Shown here piece after piece: positions 1-7,676 of a stretch of 29,325 nucleotides of DNA. Position 1 is the first letter of the stretch, and each line of letters begins with the position of its first letter. Source of the DNA: Clostridia bacterium (GTDB lineage Bacteria; Bacillota; Clostridia; Christensenellales; Borkfalkiaceae); the NCBI GenBank assembly GCA_900767815.1, contig CAAGAM010000049.1:1-29325 (forward strand), in the 5' to 3' direction. A model generated the notes under the pieces. That model made no database searches. It had not been told where the DNA came from and was given only the letters and a program-made list of their open reading frames with translations. Both the position numbers and the translations under genes were made by a program.

Positions 1-79
1 AACCGTTCTTTTCAAGATAAGCTATAAGCGCGGGTTTAAGATAAATCCCCGCATGATCGCATCCGATCGCTATTTTCAT
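1..79 (-). CDS. rpiB: Ribose-5-phosphate isomerase B, N-terminal part (cut by window edge)
   Basis: Only the first 26 codons lie in the window. They begin MKIAIGCDHAG, the start typical of RpiB/LacAB sugar-phosphate isomerases, where the Asp-His pair lies in the substrate pocket. RpiB interconverts ribose 5-phosphate and ribulose 5-phosphate in the pentose phosphate pathway. An AGAGGTG ribosome site lies 5-11 bases before the ATG. The gene follows the Sua5 gene after 19 bases on the same strand and is probably the next member of that operon; rpiB next to Sua5 is a familiar Firmicute arrangement. The family call rests on this short piece alone. Confidence 0.85.
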   Translation of the reverse strand, partial: MKIAIGCDHAGIYLKPALIAYLEKNG

Positions 80-98
80 AAAACACACCTCTTTATTT

Positions 99-1097
99 TT
101 ATTCGTATTTTTTGCAGGCTTTAGAAAGTCTGTTCATTATCCCGACGTCAACGTCGCTGCCCGTTTCGACTTCAAATGCTATGAGAATATCTGCAACCGA
201 TTCGCCCTCGTGGAGTTTATCGTATAAATTCGAAGCTATTTCCTGCGCGGTATTTCCGAGCTTCAAGACGTTCCCCCGAATTTTATTTTCCATAGCCCCG
301 TCGCACATAAAATAGGGCGTTTTACCTTGCGCGACATACTCGTCGTAAAGAGCCTGAGCCTCTTTATAATCGTCTCTTTTAAAAAGTGCCGTTTCGCACT
401 TCGGGCAGTAATGACGATACTTCATCCCCGGCGCGCGGATTTTATCCGTCGGCTTATTTTGCGAATACGCGCATTTCCCGACAACCGATTTTATCATTTC
501 GGCAGTAACAAGCCCGCTTCTTAATATAATCGGAGTATCCGTAGTAACGTCCAAAACCGTGCTTTCTATTCCTCCGGTACATTTCCCTCCGTCGAGAATA
601 AGAGGTATTTCCCCTTTCAGATCCTCATACACGTGCATTGCCGTTACGGGGCTTGTGTGCTTGGAAACGTTTGCGGAAGGCGCGGCAACGGGAACGTTAA
701 CCGCTTTTAAAAACTCCTGCGCAGCCTCGCTTGAAGGGATTCTTATGCCTACCGTATCGAGTCCGCAAGTGGCAACGGGGCTTATTACCCCTCTGCTCCT
801 GTAAACCATCGTCAAAGGTCCGGGCAAAAAAGCCTCCCGAAGCTTGTAAACGTAATCGTGATCAACGAAAACAAGTTTATCCGCGTCGTAATCCTTATGA
901 ACGTGAACGATAAGCGGATTGTCCTGCGGTCTGCCTTTGGCTTCGAAAATACTTTTAACCGCTTCGTCGCTATACGCTATCGCGCCAAGTCCGTAAACGG
1001 TTTCCGTCGGAAAACCGACAAGTTCTCCGTTTAAAATATATTCTTTCGCCAGTGAAAGCGATTTGTCGTCGATTTTTAATACTTTTGTATCGTACAT
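99..1097 (-). CDS. L-threonylcarbamoyladenylate synthase (Sua5/TsaC type)
   Basis: The 332-residue protein makes threonylcarbamoyl-AMP from threonine, bicarbonate and ATP, the first step of the t6A37 tRNA modification. The N-terminal YrdC/Sua5 fold is clear from GFPTETVYGLGA near residue 30, KGRPQDNPLIVHV and APSANVSKHTSPV. About 120 further residues form the extra Sua5 C-terminal domain, so this is the long Sua5 type and not short TsaC. The ATG at 1097 sits just past the dnaB stop and has AGGTGA about 11 bases upstream. A GTG at 1112, overlapping dnaB by 14 bases, is the alternative; the ATG gives an N terminus more like relatives. It is cotranscribed with dnaB and probably rpiB. Confidence 0.93.
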   Translation of the reverse strand: MYDTKVLKIDDKSLSLAKEYILNGELVGFPTETVYGLGAIAYSDEAVKSIFEAKGRPQDNPLIVHVHKDYDADKLVFVDHDYVYKLREAFLPGPLTMVYRSRGVISPVATCGLDTVGIRIPSSEAAQEFLKAVNVPVAAPSANVSKHTSPVTAMHVYEDLKGEIPLILDGGKCTGGIESTVLDVTTDTPIILRSGLVTAEMIKSVVGKCAYSQNKPTDKIRAPGMKYRHYCPKCETALFKRDDYKEAQALYDEYVAQGKTPYFMCDGAMENKIRGNVLKLGNTAQEIASNLYDKLHEGESVADILIAFEVETGSDVDVGIMNRLSKACKKYE

Positions 1098-1098
1098 A

Positions 1099-2577
1099 TC
1101 AGAATATGTCACCTATTTCGTCTCCGCCCTCAAACGGAGCTTCTTCCTGCGGCTCGGGCGGAACTTCGCTGTCCGAGATACGTTTTAAGCCTCCGCGACC
1201 CTTTTCGGGCGGCGCGGCTATATCGTTTATGTAAGACGCGGGCGGATTGATAAACTTCGATTTTTCGCCCTGGAAAAGCAAATCGAACTCTCCGCATTCT
1301 CCCGCTCTGTTTTTAGCGATAATAATCTGAGCGACGTTCTTTTTAACCTTGCCTTGTTCAAGCTCCTTTTCTTCGGCGGCAAGATCGGGTCTGTGAATGA
1401 ACATAACTATATCCGCGTCCTGCTCGATTGCCCCCGATTCACGAAGGTCGGAAAGAACGGGCTTCTGCCCTTTTCTGCCCGTAACCTGACGGGAAAGCTG
1501 AGAAAGCGCGATAACGGGGATATCGAGTTCCTTGGCTATCATTTTCAAGCCTCTCGATATTTCGGTTATTTCCTGCTGACGGCTGTCGCTCGATTTTATC
1601 GCGTTCATAAGCTGAATGTGGTCGACTACGACGAGGTCAAGTTTCCCTTCGCGACTTTTAAGCCTTCTGCACTTCGACAAAATTTCCGCACACGTCGTCA
1701 TCGACGTATCGTCGACGTAAATACGCGTATCGTTAAGAATTTTCTGCGCCTGCCAGAGCCTTTGCCAATCCTCGTCCTCGAGCTTACCTTTAAGCGCGCT
1801 CTGATTGGAAACGCCGCCAACGGAACACATCACTCTTTGCGCAAGCTCTTCTTTAGTCATTTCCAACGCAAAAAAAGCACACACGGCTTTTTCTTTTATG
1901 GCGATATTTTCGACAATATTCATCGCAAGAGTGGATTTACCGATAGACGGACGCGCCGCAAGAATTACGAGGTTGCCCGCATGGAGACCGTTCGTCATTC
2001 TGTCAAGCTCGGTGAAGCCCGTTTTCAAACCCTGGAAATAATCCTTGTCTTTCTGAATATTTTCGAACTTATCGAGGATTGTGTTAAACGCCGTGTTGAT
2101 GTTGGACAGCGTACTCGTATCGAGCTGTTCGGAAATATCGTAAATACACTTTTCGGCAAAAGCCACCGACTTCAAATAATCGGTGGAATTGCGCGAGTCC
2201 TCTGATATTTTATCCGCGCTTCTTATCAGTTTTCTGAGCGTACTGTCGCGCTTGACGATATCGAGATAATAATTGTAATTCGCCGCGGAAGGCGTCATTC
2301 TTGCAAGCGACGTAAGATAATCGATTCCGCCCACCTTTTCAAGCGTGGCGTTTTTTTCCATCACGTCGGATAACGTAACGAGATCCACGGGCGTATTTGC
2401 CGAAGATATCTGAAACATCGCGGCAAATATAAGCTTATGCGATTCGAGATAAAAATCGCCCTCTTTGAGCTTTGAAATTATCTCGAACTGTAATTCCATA
2501 TCGATGAGTATCGATCCTAAAACGGACTGCTCCGCTTCGAGGTTATACGGCATCGCGTTTGTTTTTAACTGAGGCAT
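1099..2577 (-). CDS. dnaB: Replicative DNA helicase DnaB
   Basis: This 492-residue protein is the hexameric 5'-3' helicase that unwinds DNA at the fork (called DnaC in Bacillus). The N-terminal domain begins NLEAEQSVLGSILID, which binds primase. A linker around 150-190 leads to the RecA-like ATPase. This has a Walker A variant ARPSIGKST (208-216), Walker B LDLVVVDHIQ (313-322) and the arginine-finger region LRESGAIEQDAD near 378. The acidic, proline-rich last 30 residues look disordered. A GAGAGGG ribosome site lies 5-6 bases before the ATG. It follows pepF by 70 bases on the same strand. A DnaD-like protein and the loader DnaC are encoded about 5 kb away on the other strand, so three helicase-loading parts share this window. 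Confidence 0.97.
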   Translation of the reverse strand: MPQLKTNAMPYNLEAEQSVLGSILIDMELQFEIISKLKEGDFYLESHKLIFAAMFQISSANTPVDLVTLSDVMEKNATLEKVGGIDYLTSLARMTPSAANYNYYLDIVKRDSTLRKLIRSADKISEDSRNSTDYLKSVAFAEKCIYDISEQLDTSTLSNINTAFNTILDKFENIQKDKDYFQGLKTGFTELDRMTNGLHAGNLVILAARPSIGKSTLAMNIVENIAIKEKAVCAFFALEMTKEELAQRVMCSVGGVSNQSALKGKLEDEDWQRLWQAQKILNDTRIYVDDTSMTTCAEILSKCRRLKSREGKLDLVVVDHIQLMNAIKSSDSRQQEITEISRGLKMIAKELDIPVIALSQLSRQVTGRKGQKPVLSDLRESGAIEQDADIVMFIHRPDLAAEEKELEQGKVKKNVAQIIIAKNRAGECGEFDLLFQGEKSKFINPPASYINDIAAPPEKGRGGLKRISDSEVPPEPQEEAPFEGGDEIGDIF

Positions 2578-2647
2578 ACATTACCCTCTCGGAAAATTGT
2601 GAGTCCTTGCTTTATTACCGCAAAAACAGTCGGCATCAAGCCGCATT

Positions 2648-4423
2648 TTATAAACTTTCGTATTCGGCAAGCGTATCTTCAAACGATTTCATAGCCGCCT
2701 TGAACGCGTCTTTCTTCGTAAGGTCTACGCCCGCGAGCTTCAGAAGTTCCACAGGGCTGTCCGAGCCGCCGGAAGACAAGAACTTAAAGTAGTCCCGAAC
2801 GGCTTTTTCTCCTTCTTTATAAATTCTTTCCGCTATCGAAATCGCACTGATTATGCCCGTTGCGTATTTATAAACGTAGAAAGAATTATAGAAATGCGGA
2901 ATTCTCGCCCATTCATATGCTATTTCGTCATCGGAAACTATTCCGTCTCCGTAATATTTTTTGTTGAGTTCGAGATATTTCCCGTTAAGGAAGTCCTTGG
3001 TAAGCGGAATGCCTTTTTCACATGAATCATGAGCCACATATTCGAATTCCGCAAACATCGTCTGACGGAAAAGCGTTGTACGGATCATATCCATATAGTA
3101 AGAACAAAGATATTTTTTAAACTGTTTATCTTCGGACGTTTTAAGAAGATATTTAAGCAAAAGCACTTCGTTGACCGTGCTTGCAACTTCGGCAACGAAA
3201 ATCTTATAATCGGCTTTAGCCTTAGGCTGAGTCGCTTCCGATTTATACGAGTGTATCGAGTGCCCGAGTTCGTGAGCTATGGTAAATATATCGTGAACGG
3301 TGGGCTGATAGTTTAAAAGCACGTAAGGATGAGGCATTGCGTATACGCTTATGCTGTAAGCTCCGCTTCTCTTTCCTTCCGTTTCTTCAACGTCTATCCA
3401 ACCGTTATCGTGAGCCGTCTGAAGAAGATTTCCGTAATCTTCGCCGAGCGGCGCGAGTCCTTTTTTAACAAGTTTATACGCCTCTTCGTAAGGAAGCTTC
3501 AAATCCTGATTTTCAACGATCGGGGTGTAAATATCCCACATATGCATTTCGTCAAGACCGAGAGCCTTTTTACGATCGTTGATATATCTGTGCATGAGCG
3601 GCAAACCTTCGTTTACGCTTTCGAGAAGATTTTCGTAAACATCGGGGCTTACGTCTTCCGTTTCGAGAGCTTTTTCGAGGCAACTGCCGTATTTCCTTAC
3701 CCTTGCAAGAAACACGTCTTTATTTACGTTGCCGATATAAGTTGCCGAAATGGTGTTGATGAGAGAGATATAAGCGTTATAATACGCTTTGAACGCCTTT
3801 TCTCTTACGGATCTGTCCTTATCCTGCAACATCAAGCCGTAAACGCCGTGCGTAACCTTTACTTTTTCTCCTCTTACTTCGATGGTCGGGAAAGGAAGGT
3901 CGGCATTGTCTATCATGCCGAAAATATCGTGGAATCCGCCGAAAACCTGTCCGCCCATGGCAAGAATATTCTCGCTTTCCTTGGAAAGAACGTGCTTTTT
4001 GCTCTTTAAAAGATTTTTAAGCATATAATCGTAATCGGAAAATTCGGGATCGGCGATTATGGCTTTAAGCTCTTCTTCCGGTAAAGCGGTAATTTCGGGA
4101 GTCATAAACGCGAGGCTCGAACTGTATTGTATCAATACGTTTTCGACTCTCGTCAGAAGCGCCGTCGAACTGCTGTCTCTTGCGTCGAGATCTTTTTTCA
4201 TATATGCGTATACGTCGAGTTTTTCGAGATCGGCGTCGATACTATCCATTTCTTTAAGACATTTCAAAAGAACTTTCTTATCGGAAAGTTTACCTTCATA
4301 ATGCGAAAGATCGGCTCTTTTGGTTACGTCCGCCAAAAGATTTTCAAACTCTTCGCCGTCTTTAAATATATCGGTGAGTCTCCATTTGAGATTTTCGCTT
4401 ACTTCGTTTCTGTTTTTAGCCAT
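2648..4423 (-). CDS. pepF: Oligoendopeptidase F, M3 zinc metallopeptidase
   Basis: This 591-residue protein is a cytoplasmic zinc peptidase that cleaves short peptides, usually 7-17 residues long. The HEXXH zinc site is HELGHSIH at about 384-391. The downstream glutamate region FVAEVASTVNE supplies the third ligand, and the C-terminal half is otherwise a typical PepF M3B catalytic domain. Length matches the family at about 600. The reading frame stays open 42 bases further upstream, but MAKNRNEV at 4423 has a strong GGAGGAG ribosome site and fits family N termini. Its start overlaps the stop of the upstream membrane-protein gene by 8 bases, suggesting coupled translation. It could process peptides brought in by the Opp system further along, which is inference. 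Confidence 0.95.
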   Translation of the reverse strand: MAKNRNEVSENLKWRLTDIFKDGEEFENLLADVTKRADLSHYEGKLSDKKVLLKCLKEMDSIDADLEKLDVYAYMKKDLDARDSSSTALLTRVENVLIQYSSSLAFMTPEITALPEEELKAIIADPEFSDYDYMLKNLLKSKKHVLSKESENILAMGGQVFGGFHDIFGMIDNADLPFPTIEVRGEKVKVTHGVYGLMLQDKDRSVREKAFKAYYNAYISLINTISATYIGNVNKDVFLARVRKYGSCLEKALETEDVSPDVYENLLESVNEGLPLMHRYINDRKKALGLDEMHMWDIYTPIVENQDLKLPYEEAYKLVKKGLAPLGEDYGNLLQTAHDNGWIDVEETEGKRSGAYSISVYAMPHPYVLLNYQPTVHDIFTIAHELGHSIHSYKSEATQPKAKADYKIFVAEVASTVNEVLLLKYLLKTSEDKQFKKYLCSYYMDMIRTTLFRQTMFAEFEYVAHDSCEKGIPLTKDFLNGKYLELNKKYYGDGIVSDDEIAYEWARIPHFYNSFYVYKYATGIISAISIAERIYKEGEKAVRDYFKFLSSGGSDSPVELLKLAGVDLTKKDAFKAAMKSFEDTLAEYESL

Positions 4424-5021
4424 TTTTTGCTCCTCCGTTTTGTTTTTTATTGAGAATATCCGCATTGTCGAAATCGTCGAATATTCCCTCTTCGCTTTTT
4501 AAACCGTAGCTTAAAAGTACGTTCGCATAAGTTACATATTTTATAATGTCGCCGTTTTTGAAATCCGGCATAGGTTTTTCTTTGTCAACAAGTACGTTCC
4601 GGCGCATGTATTCCTGAGTTTTATCGCTCCATTCCAAAACCGCCATAATATGAAAATCGACGTTTCCCACCTCGTTTACACATTGTTCGTTCTGTAAAAA
4701 CGTGCTTTCGTTTATCATCTTTTTGCCGATTTTTATGTCGTCCATAAGCTTAAAATAATACTTGGCGCGTTTATACGGAATTCCCAAATAAATAAACGAA
4801 AAAACAATGACTATCCCCGAAATTATGCAATCGATAAGAAGATAAAGCGTTTTTTTCGATTCGAGTTCGGGCGTGGAAATATACGGCAGACGTAAAAATA
4901 AAACAAAAAACACGACGCATGCCGCTACGCCGACTGCCAGAACCGCAAAATATATAGCCAGCAGCTTATTTTTTAATTTTAACGCGTTTTCGTAATCGCT
5001 TTCAGAATAAATGTTTGTCAT
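4416..5021 (-). CDS. Unknown protein with two membrane helices and a cytosolic C-terminal domain
   Basis: The 201-residue product is not recognised. It has two clear membrane helices at about 20-43 and 58-80, separated by a short loop, then about 120 soluble residues that are rich in charge and contain no known catalytic motif. Most probably both ends are cytosolic. The chosen ATG at 5021 lies in an ATGA overlap with the lepB stop and has GGAGGAAGGA upstream; a longer start at 5042 would run deep into lepB. The tail overlaps the pepF start by 8 bases. Tight coupling between lepB and pepF suggests a role at the membrane or in protein or peptide handling, but this is context only. Confidence 0.8.
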   Translation of the reverse strand: MTNIYSESDYENALKLKNKLLAIYFAVLAVGVAACVVFFVLFLRLPYISTPELESKKTLYLLIDCIISGIVIVFSFIYLGIPYKRAKYYFKLMDDIKIGKKMINESTFLQNEQCVNEVGNVDFHIMAVLEWSDKTQEYMRRNVLVDKEKPMPDFKNGDIIKYVTYANVLLSYGLKSEEGIFDDFDNADILNKKQNGGAKNG

Positions 5022-5677
5022 CGAGTGTTCCTTCCTCCGCAAGCAGCGGGATTAAATAAAGATAAAATAAAATTATCGACTTTCAACACGGCGGTATAAT
5101 AAGACGTTATGGATTTTCTGTTTTCGATAACCCAATCGGGAACAACTCCCAGAACGTCGTTTACGCTTTTTGCGCCTATCTGTCTGCTGTCTCTGCTGTC
5201 GCACCTGTTGTCACCGAGAAAGAATATACAACCTTCTTTTACGATTACGACAGGCATGTTCATGTCTTTTTTGTCTCTTGAATAATAAGCATACGGCTCG
5301 TCCAACGCCGTAAACGCCGTTTCGCCCGCTTTTTTACGGTACACGACGCCGTCCTGCATATACAAAGCGTCGCCTTCCATGCCGATTACTCTTTTTATAT
5401 AGTTCGTTTCGCCGGATATTTCGATAATGACGACGTCGCCGTACGTAGGTTTTGCAAATTTATTCATTAAGAGCCAGTCTCCGTCGTCGATCGTCATGTT
5501 CATCGACCTTCCGGAAATTTCGACGGGAGTGAGCCAATATCTCTGCACTATCGAAAAACAGAGAATTAGGGCAATCAACACAATGAAAACCACGTCGACA
5601 ACTCCGAACTGTTTCTCTTTTTTTGCCCCGAGCAATCTGCTTTTTAAATCGGGGCTTTCTTCTTCTATATCATTCAT
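5018..5677 (-). CDS. lepB: Signal peptidase I
   Basis: This 219-residue S26 peptidase removes signal peptides from exported proteins at the outer face of the membrane. A cytosolic N terminus is followed by one helix at about 26-45. Catalytic Ser58 lies in SGRSMNMTIDDGD, Lys95 in YIKRVIG, and the family box FLGDNRCDSRDSR is at 153-165. The usual proline two residues after the serine (SMxPT) is Met here. The ATG comes one base after the stop of the upstream hydrolase-like gene, and no ribosome site is visible before it, so translation probably depends on re-initiation from that gene. Its own stop overlaps the next start (ATGA). Residues 195-219 are a weakly hydrophobic tail. Confidence 0.95.
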   Translation of the reverse strand: MNDIEEESPDLKSRLLGAKKEKQFGVVDVVFIVLIALILCFSIVQRYWLTPVEISGRSMNMTIDDGDWLLMNKFAKPTYGDVVIIEISGETNYIKRVIGMEGDALYMQDGVVYRKKAGETAFTALDEPYAYYSRDKKDMNMPVVIVKEGCIFFLGDNRCDSRDSRQIGAKSVNDVLGVVPDWVIENRKSITSYYTAVLKVDNFILSLFNPAACGGRNTR

Positions 5678-5678
5678 T

Positions 5679-7355
5679 TTAAATCAACAAAATATTATTT
5701 ACGGCGTATTTTCCGTCCGATTCTATTCTTAAAGCGAAAATATCGTTGAAATTTCTTATGCTCATTCCTTCTGCGGATTTAAACTCTCCTATTCTTAAAA
5801 TCACGTTCTGCCATATAGAACCGCTTTTCATTTCGAGAGCGTAAGAAAAATCTTTAACCCCGTCGGGAGTGTTGACCATAAACGCGATTTTTATAACGCA
5901 GAATTCGGTCGTGTAAAAATCAAGCTCTAAAATCGAATTTTCGTCAACCGAACAACTCGGCTCGCTGAACTTGTAACTTATAAGTCCGCAATGAGAATAC
6001 GCTCCGTTAATGCCGTCCGCCTCCCTGACAAGTTCCAAAAACTTGTTTTCGTCAACGAAAATACCTTTTTCGGTTGCGTTTTTATCATAAAAGGTGATAC
6101 CGTCGAGTCCGTCTTTTCCCGAATAGATAAGGTTTGATTTCTTAGACGATTTGCCTTCGATTTTTTTCGAAATAAGTTTGGAACTTAACGTAAGACCGTT
6201 TTTATATCTCACGATTGCAAACGCATAGACGTTGCGGGTACTTCCGTTCGCGACGTATTCGTATTTCATTTTGCCGCTTTCGTCGTCACCGACAAAATCG
6301 CACGTATTCCAGTTTCTTATCGCGGGATTTATAACCCCCTCGTTTATATACACCTTCGCGCTTTCGATTTTCAACGTATCCGAATAATCGAGCGTTAATG
6401 CGAGAAAGTTTCCGTCCTGCTCTATAGAAAGTTCGGGACATATAGGGAATGTAATATTTTTTTTGCCGAATTGACTTGCCAGAAACAACTCCACGTCCTT
6501 TCTGCAATACTCGTCGAGATAAACGTTAAACGCGGGCGAAAAATTAAATACGTACGGTACGCTCGGGCTGATTCTCGAAAGAGTATCCAGAGATCTGTCG
6601 AAATCATACTCCGTGCTGTTGGTAGACGTCAGAAACAATATCGGACATTTTACGTATTGAGCGTAAGCATGAGCGTCAACCGCCGCGATGAATTTACGCC
6701 GCTCTTCGTCCATAACTATATCGCCGTCGGAAAACTTATAAATACCCTTATATGCAGACCAACCCGCGCCGAACATTATCGCCGCGCATTTAACCCTGTC
6801 GTCCACGGCGGCAAGCTGCCACGCGATATTCGCGCCGTTTTTATTGCCTATAACGCCTATTTTATCCGAAGAAGAATTTAGCTCCTGTAAAAACGTGAGC
6901 GCATATCTCGCCGCCGCTACCCATTCGTACCAGGAAGTTTCCTTCGCACTCTGATCGACGTAATCCATTCTTCTGCCGCGAAGCTCGTAATTGGCATAGG
7001 CGACCGACTTCGGATAAACCGTGTAATTGGTCGCATTGTCTCTCTTACCGTATAAATCGATCATGAGAACCGAAAAACCCGTTTTTACATAATCGATAAC
7101 TTCTTCGTAATTGATAAGTTCGGTGATATCAGGAATATACAAAAGACAATCGTGATGCAAATCGTCGTCGGGCGTGAAATACGTGCCGAAAATTCTGACG
7201 CGATCGTTGCCGACGGGTCTTCCGGAAAAAAAGTATTCCCTGTGAATAACGTTGTCATAACGTATCTCGCTGAGCATATTAGCTTTTGTCGGCTGTGAAA
7301 AATCAAAACCTTCCCAAAGCGATATAGGTGTTAACATTACGGATTTTGCAATCAT
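5679..7355 (-). CDS. Alpha/beta-hydrolase-fold protein without catalytic residues, with C-terminal beta domains
   Basis: The 558-residue product looks like a dienelactone hydrolase or acetyl-xylan-esterase-like fold over residues 30-300. Recognisable features are the strand-loop LYIPD, GFSVLMIDLYG, the helix before the nucleophile, and strand IGVIG. The nucleophile elbow reads GNKNG (170-174), with Lys172 where Ser belongs. The site expected to hold the catalytic His reads FSPAFNVYLD, with Asn277. It is therefore probably a pseudoenzyme or binding protein. Residues 300-400 resemble an Ig-like beta domain, and 410-558 resemble a jelly-roll, carbohydrate-binding-like domain. There is no signal peptide. 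The start at 7355 has AGAGGA 14 bases upstream, a long spacing. It is first in the operon and directly precedes lepB. Confidence 0.8.
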   Translation of the reverse strand: MIAKSVMLTPISLWEGFDFSQPTKANMLSEIRYDNVIHREYFFSGRPVGNDRVRIFGTYFTPDDDLHHDCLLYIPDITELINYEEVIDYVKTGFSVLMIDLYGKRDNATNYTVYPKSVAYANYELRGRRMDYVDQSAKETSWYEWVAAARYALTFLQELNSSSDKIGVIGNKNGANIAWQLAAVDDRVKCAAIMFGAGWSAYKGIYKFSDGDIVMDEERRKFIAAVDAHAYAQYVKCPILFLTSTNSTEYDFDRSLDTLSRISPSVPYVFNFSPAFNVYLDEYCRKDVELFLASQFGKKNITFPICPELSIEQDGNFLALTLDYSDTLKIESAKVYINEGVINPAIRNWNTCDFVGDDESGKMKYEYVANGSTRNVYAFAIVRYKNGLTLSSKLISKKIEGKSSKKSNLIYSGKDGLDGITFYDKNATEKGIFVDENKFLELVREADGINGAYSHCGLISYKFSEPSCSVDENSILELDFYTTEFCVIKIAFMVNTPDGVKDFSYALEMKSGSIWQNVILRIGEFKSAEGMSIRNFNDIFALRIESDGKYAVNNILLI

Positions 7356-7436
7356 TGCAGCTTAAATCGTCCTCTTTGAAGTCAAAATAACCGAGAAATA
7401 TCTCATAGTTTCGTAGTATTAAATCCCGTTTCGTTT

Positions 7437-7465
7437 ATTATACTACATTTTTTAATTTTTTGCGA
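7437..7465 (-). promoter_or_regulatory. Likely promoter of the hydrolase-lepB-pepF-dnaB-Sua5 operon
   Basis: A perfect TATAAT -10 box lies on the minus strand at 7437-7442. The matching -35 position at 7460-7465 reads TCGCAA, only a partial match. Transcription would start near 7430 and give a leader of about 75 bases. No other good minus-strand promoter is seen in the following 7 kb, so it may drive the whole cluster. Confidence 0.5.
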
Positions 7466-7616
7466 GAATTATTGAGTATTTTTTTGACATTTTATAAATT
7501 TTTCTCATTTCTTTCCCCAAACGATTATTTTTATATCCGACTTAAATTGACGCGATGTGGTTGCCCCGGCTTTGACAAACAAAATGTTGTGGTTGGAAAA
7601 TTCCGACCGAAAACAG

Positions 7617-7640
7617 CTTGATTTTTTTTAAAAAATCAAG
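7617..7640. repeat. Perfect 11-bp inverted repeat over the dnaD promoter -35 and spacer
   Basis: CTTGATTTTTT is followed by two bases and then AAAAAATCAAG. The 24-base palindrome covers the whole -35 box and spacer of the dnaD promoter, a position typical for a repressor operator. An all-AT hairpin or bent DNA are the alternatives. The symmetry is seen directly; any binding protein is inference. Confidence 0.6.
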
Positions 7641-7646
7641 TATTAT
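7618..7646 (+). promoter_or_regulatory. Promoter of dnaD-dnaC
   Basis: TTGATT at 7618-7623 and TATTAT at 7641-7646 are separated by exactly 17 bases, close to the sigma-A consensus. Transcription should start near 7653, leaving a leader of about 24 bases before the ATG at 7677. Confidence 0.7.
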
Positions 7647-7676
7647 TATAAAGAATAATTATTCGGGGTGACTAAA

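Larger units (their letters stand above)
7356..7676. other. Divergent intergenic region between the lepB operon and dnaD-dnaC
   Basis: This AT-rich stretch holds two back-to-back promoters, one near 7450 on the minus strand and one at 7618-7646 on the plus strand. It also holds two plus-strand TTGACA hexamers, at 7484 and 7572, that lack convincing -10 partners. No RNA gene or further open frame with a ribosome site is visible. Confidence 0.6.

Noticed and set aside
1354..2205. 283-codon plus-strand open frame opposite dnaB
   Set aside because: It lies entirely antisense to a certain dnaB gene, has no recognisable family features, and is the usual mirror frame in this codon usage.
7484..7577. 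Two TTGACA hexamers as extra plus-strand promoters
   Set aside because: Neither has a fair -10 box at 16-18 bases; the TTGATT/TATTAT pair further on is far better.
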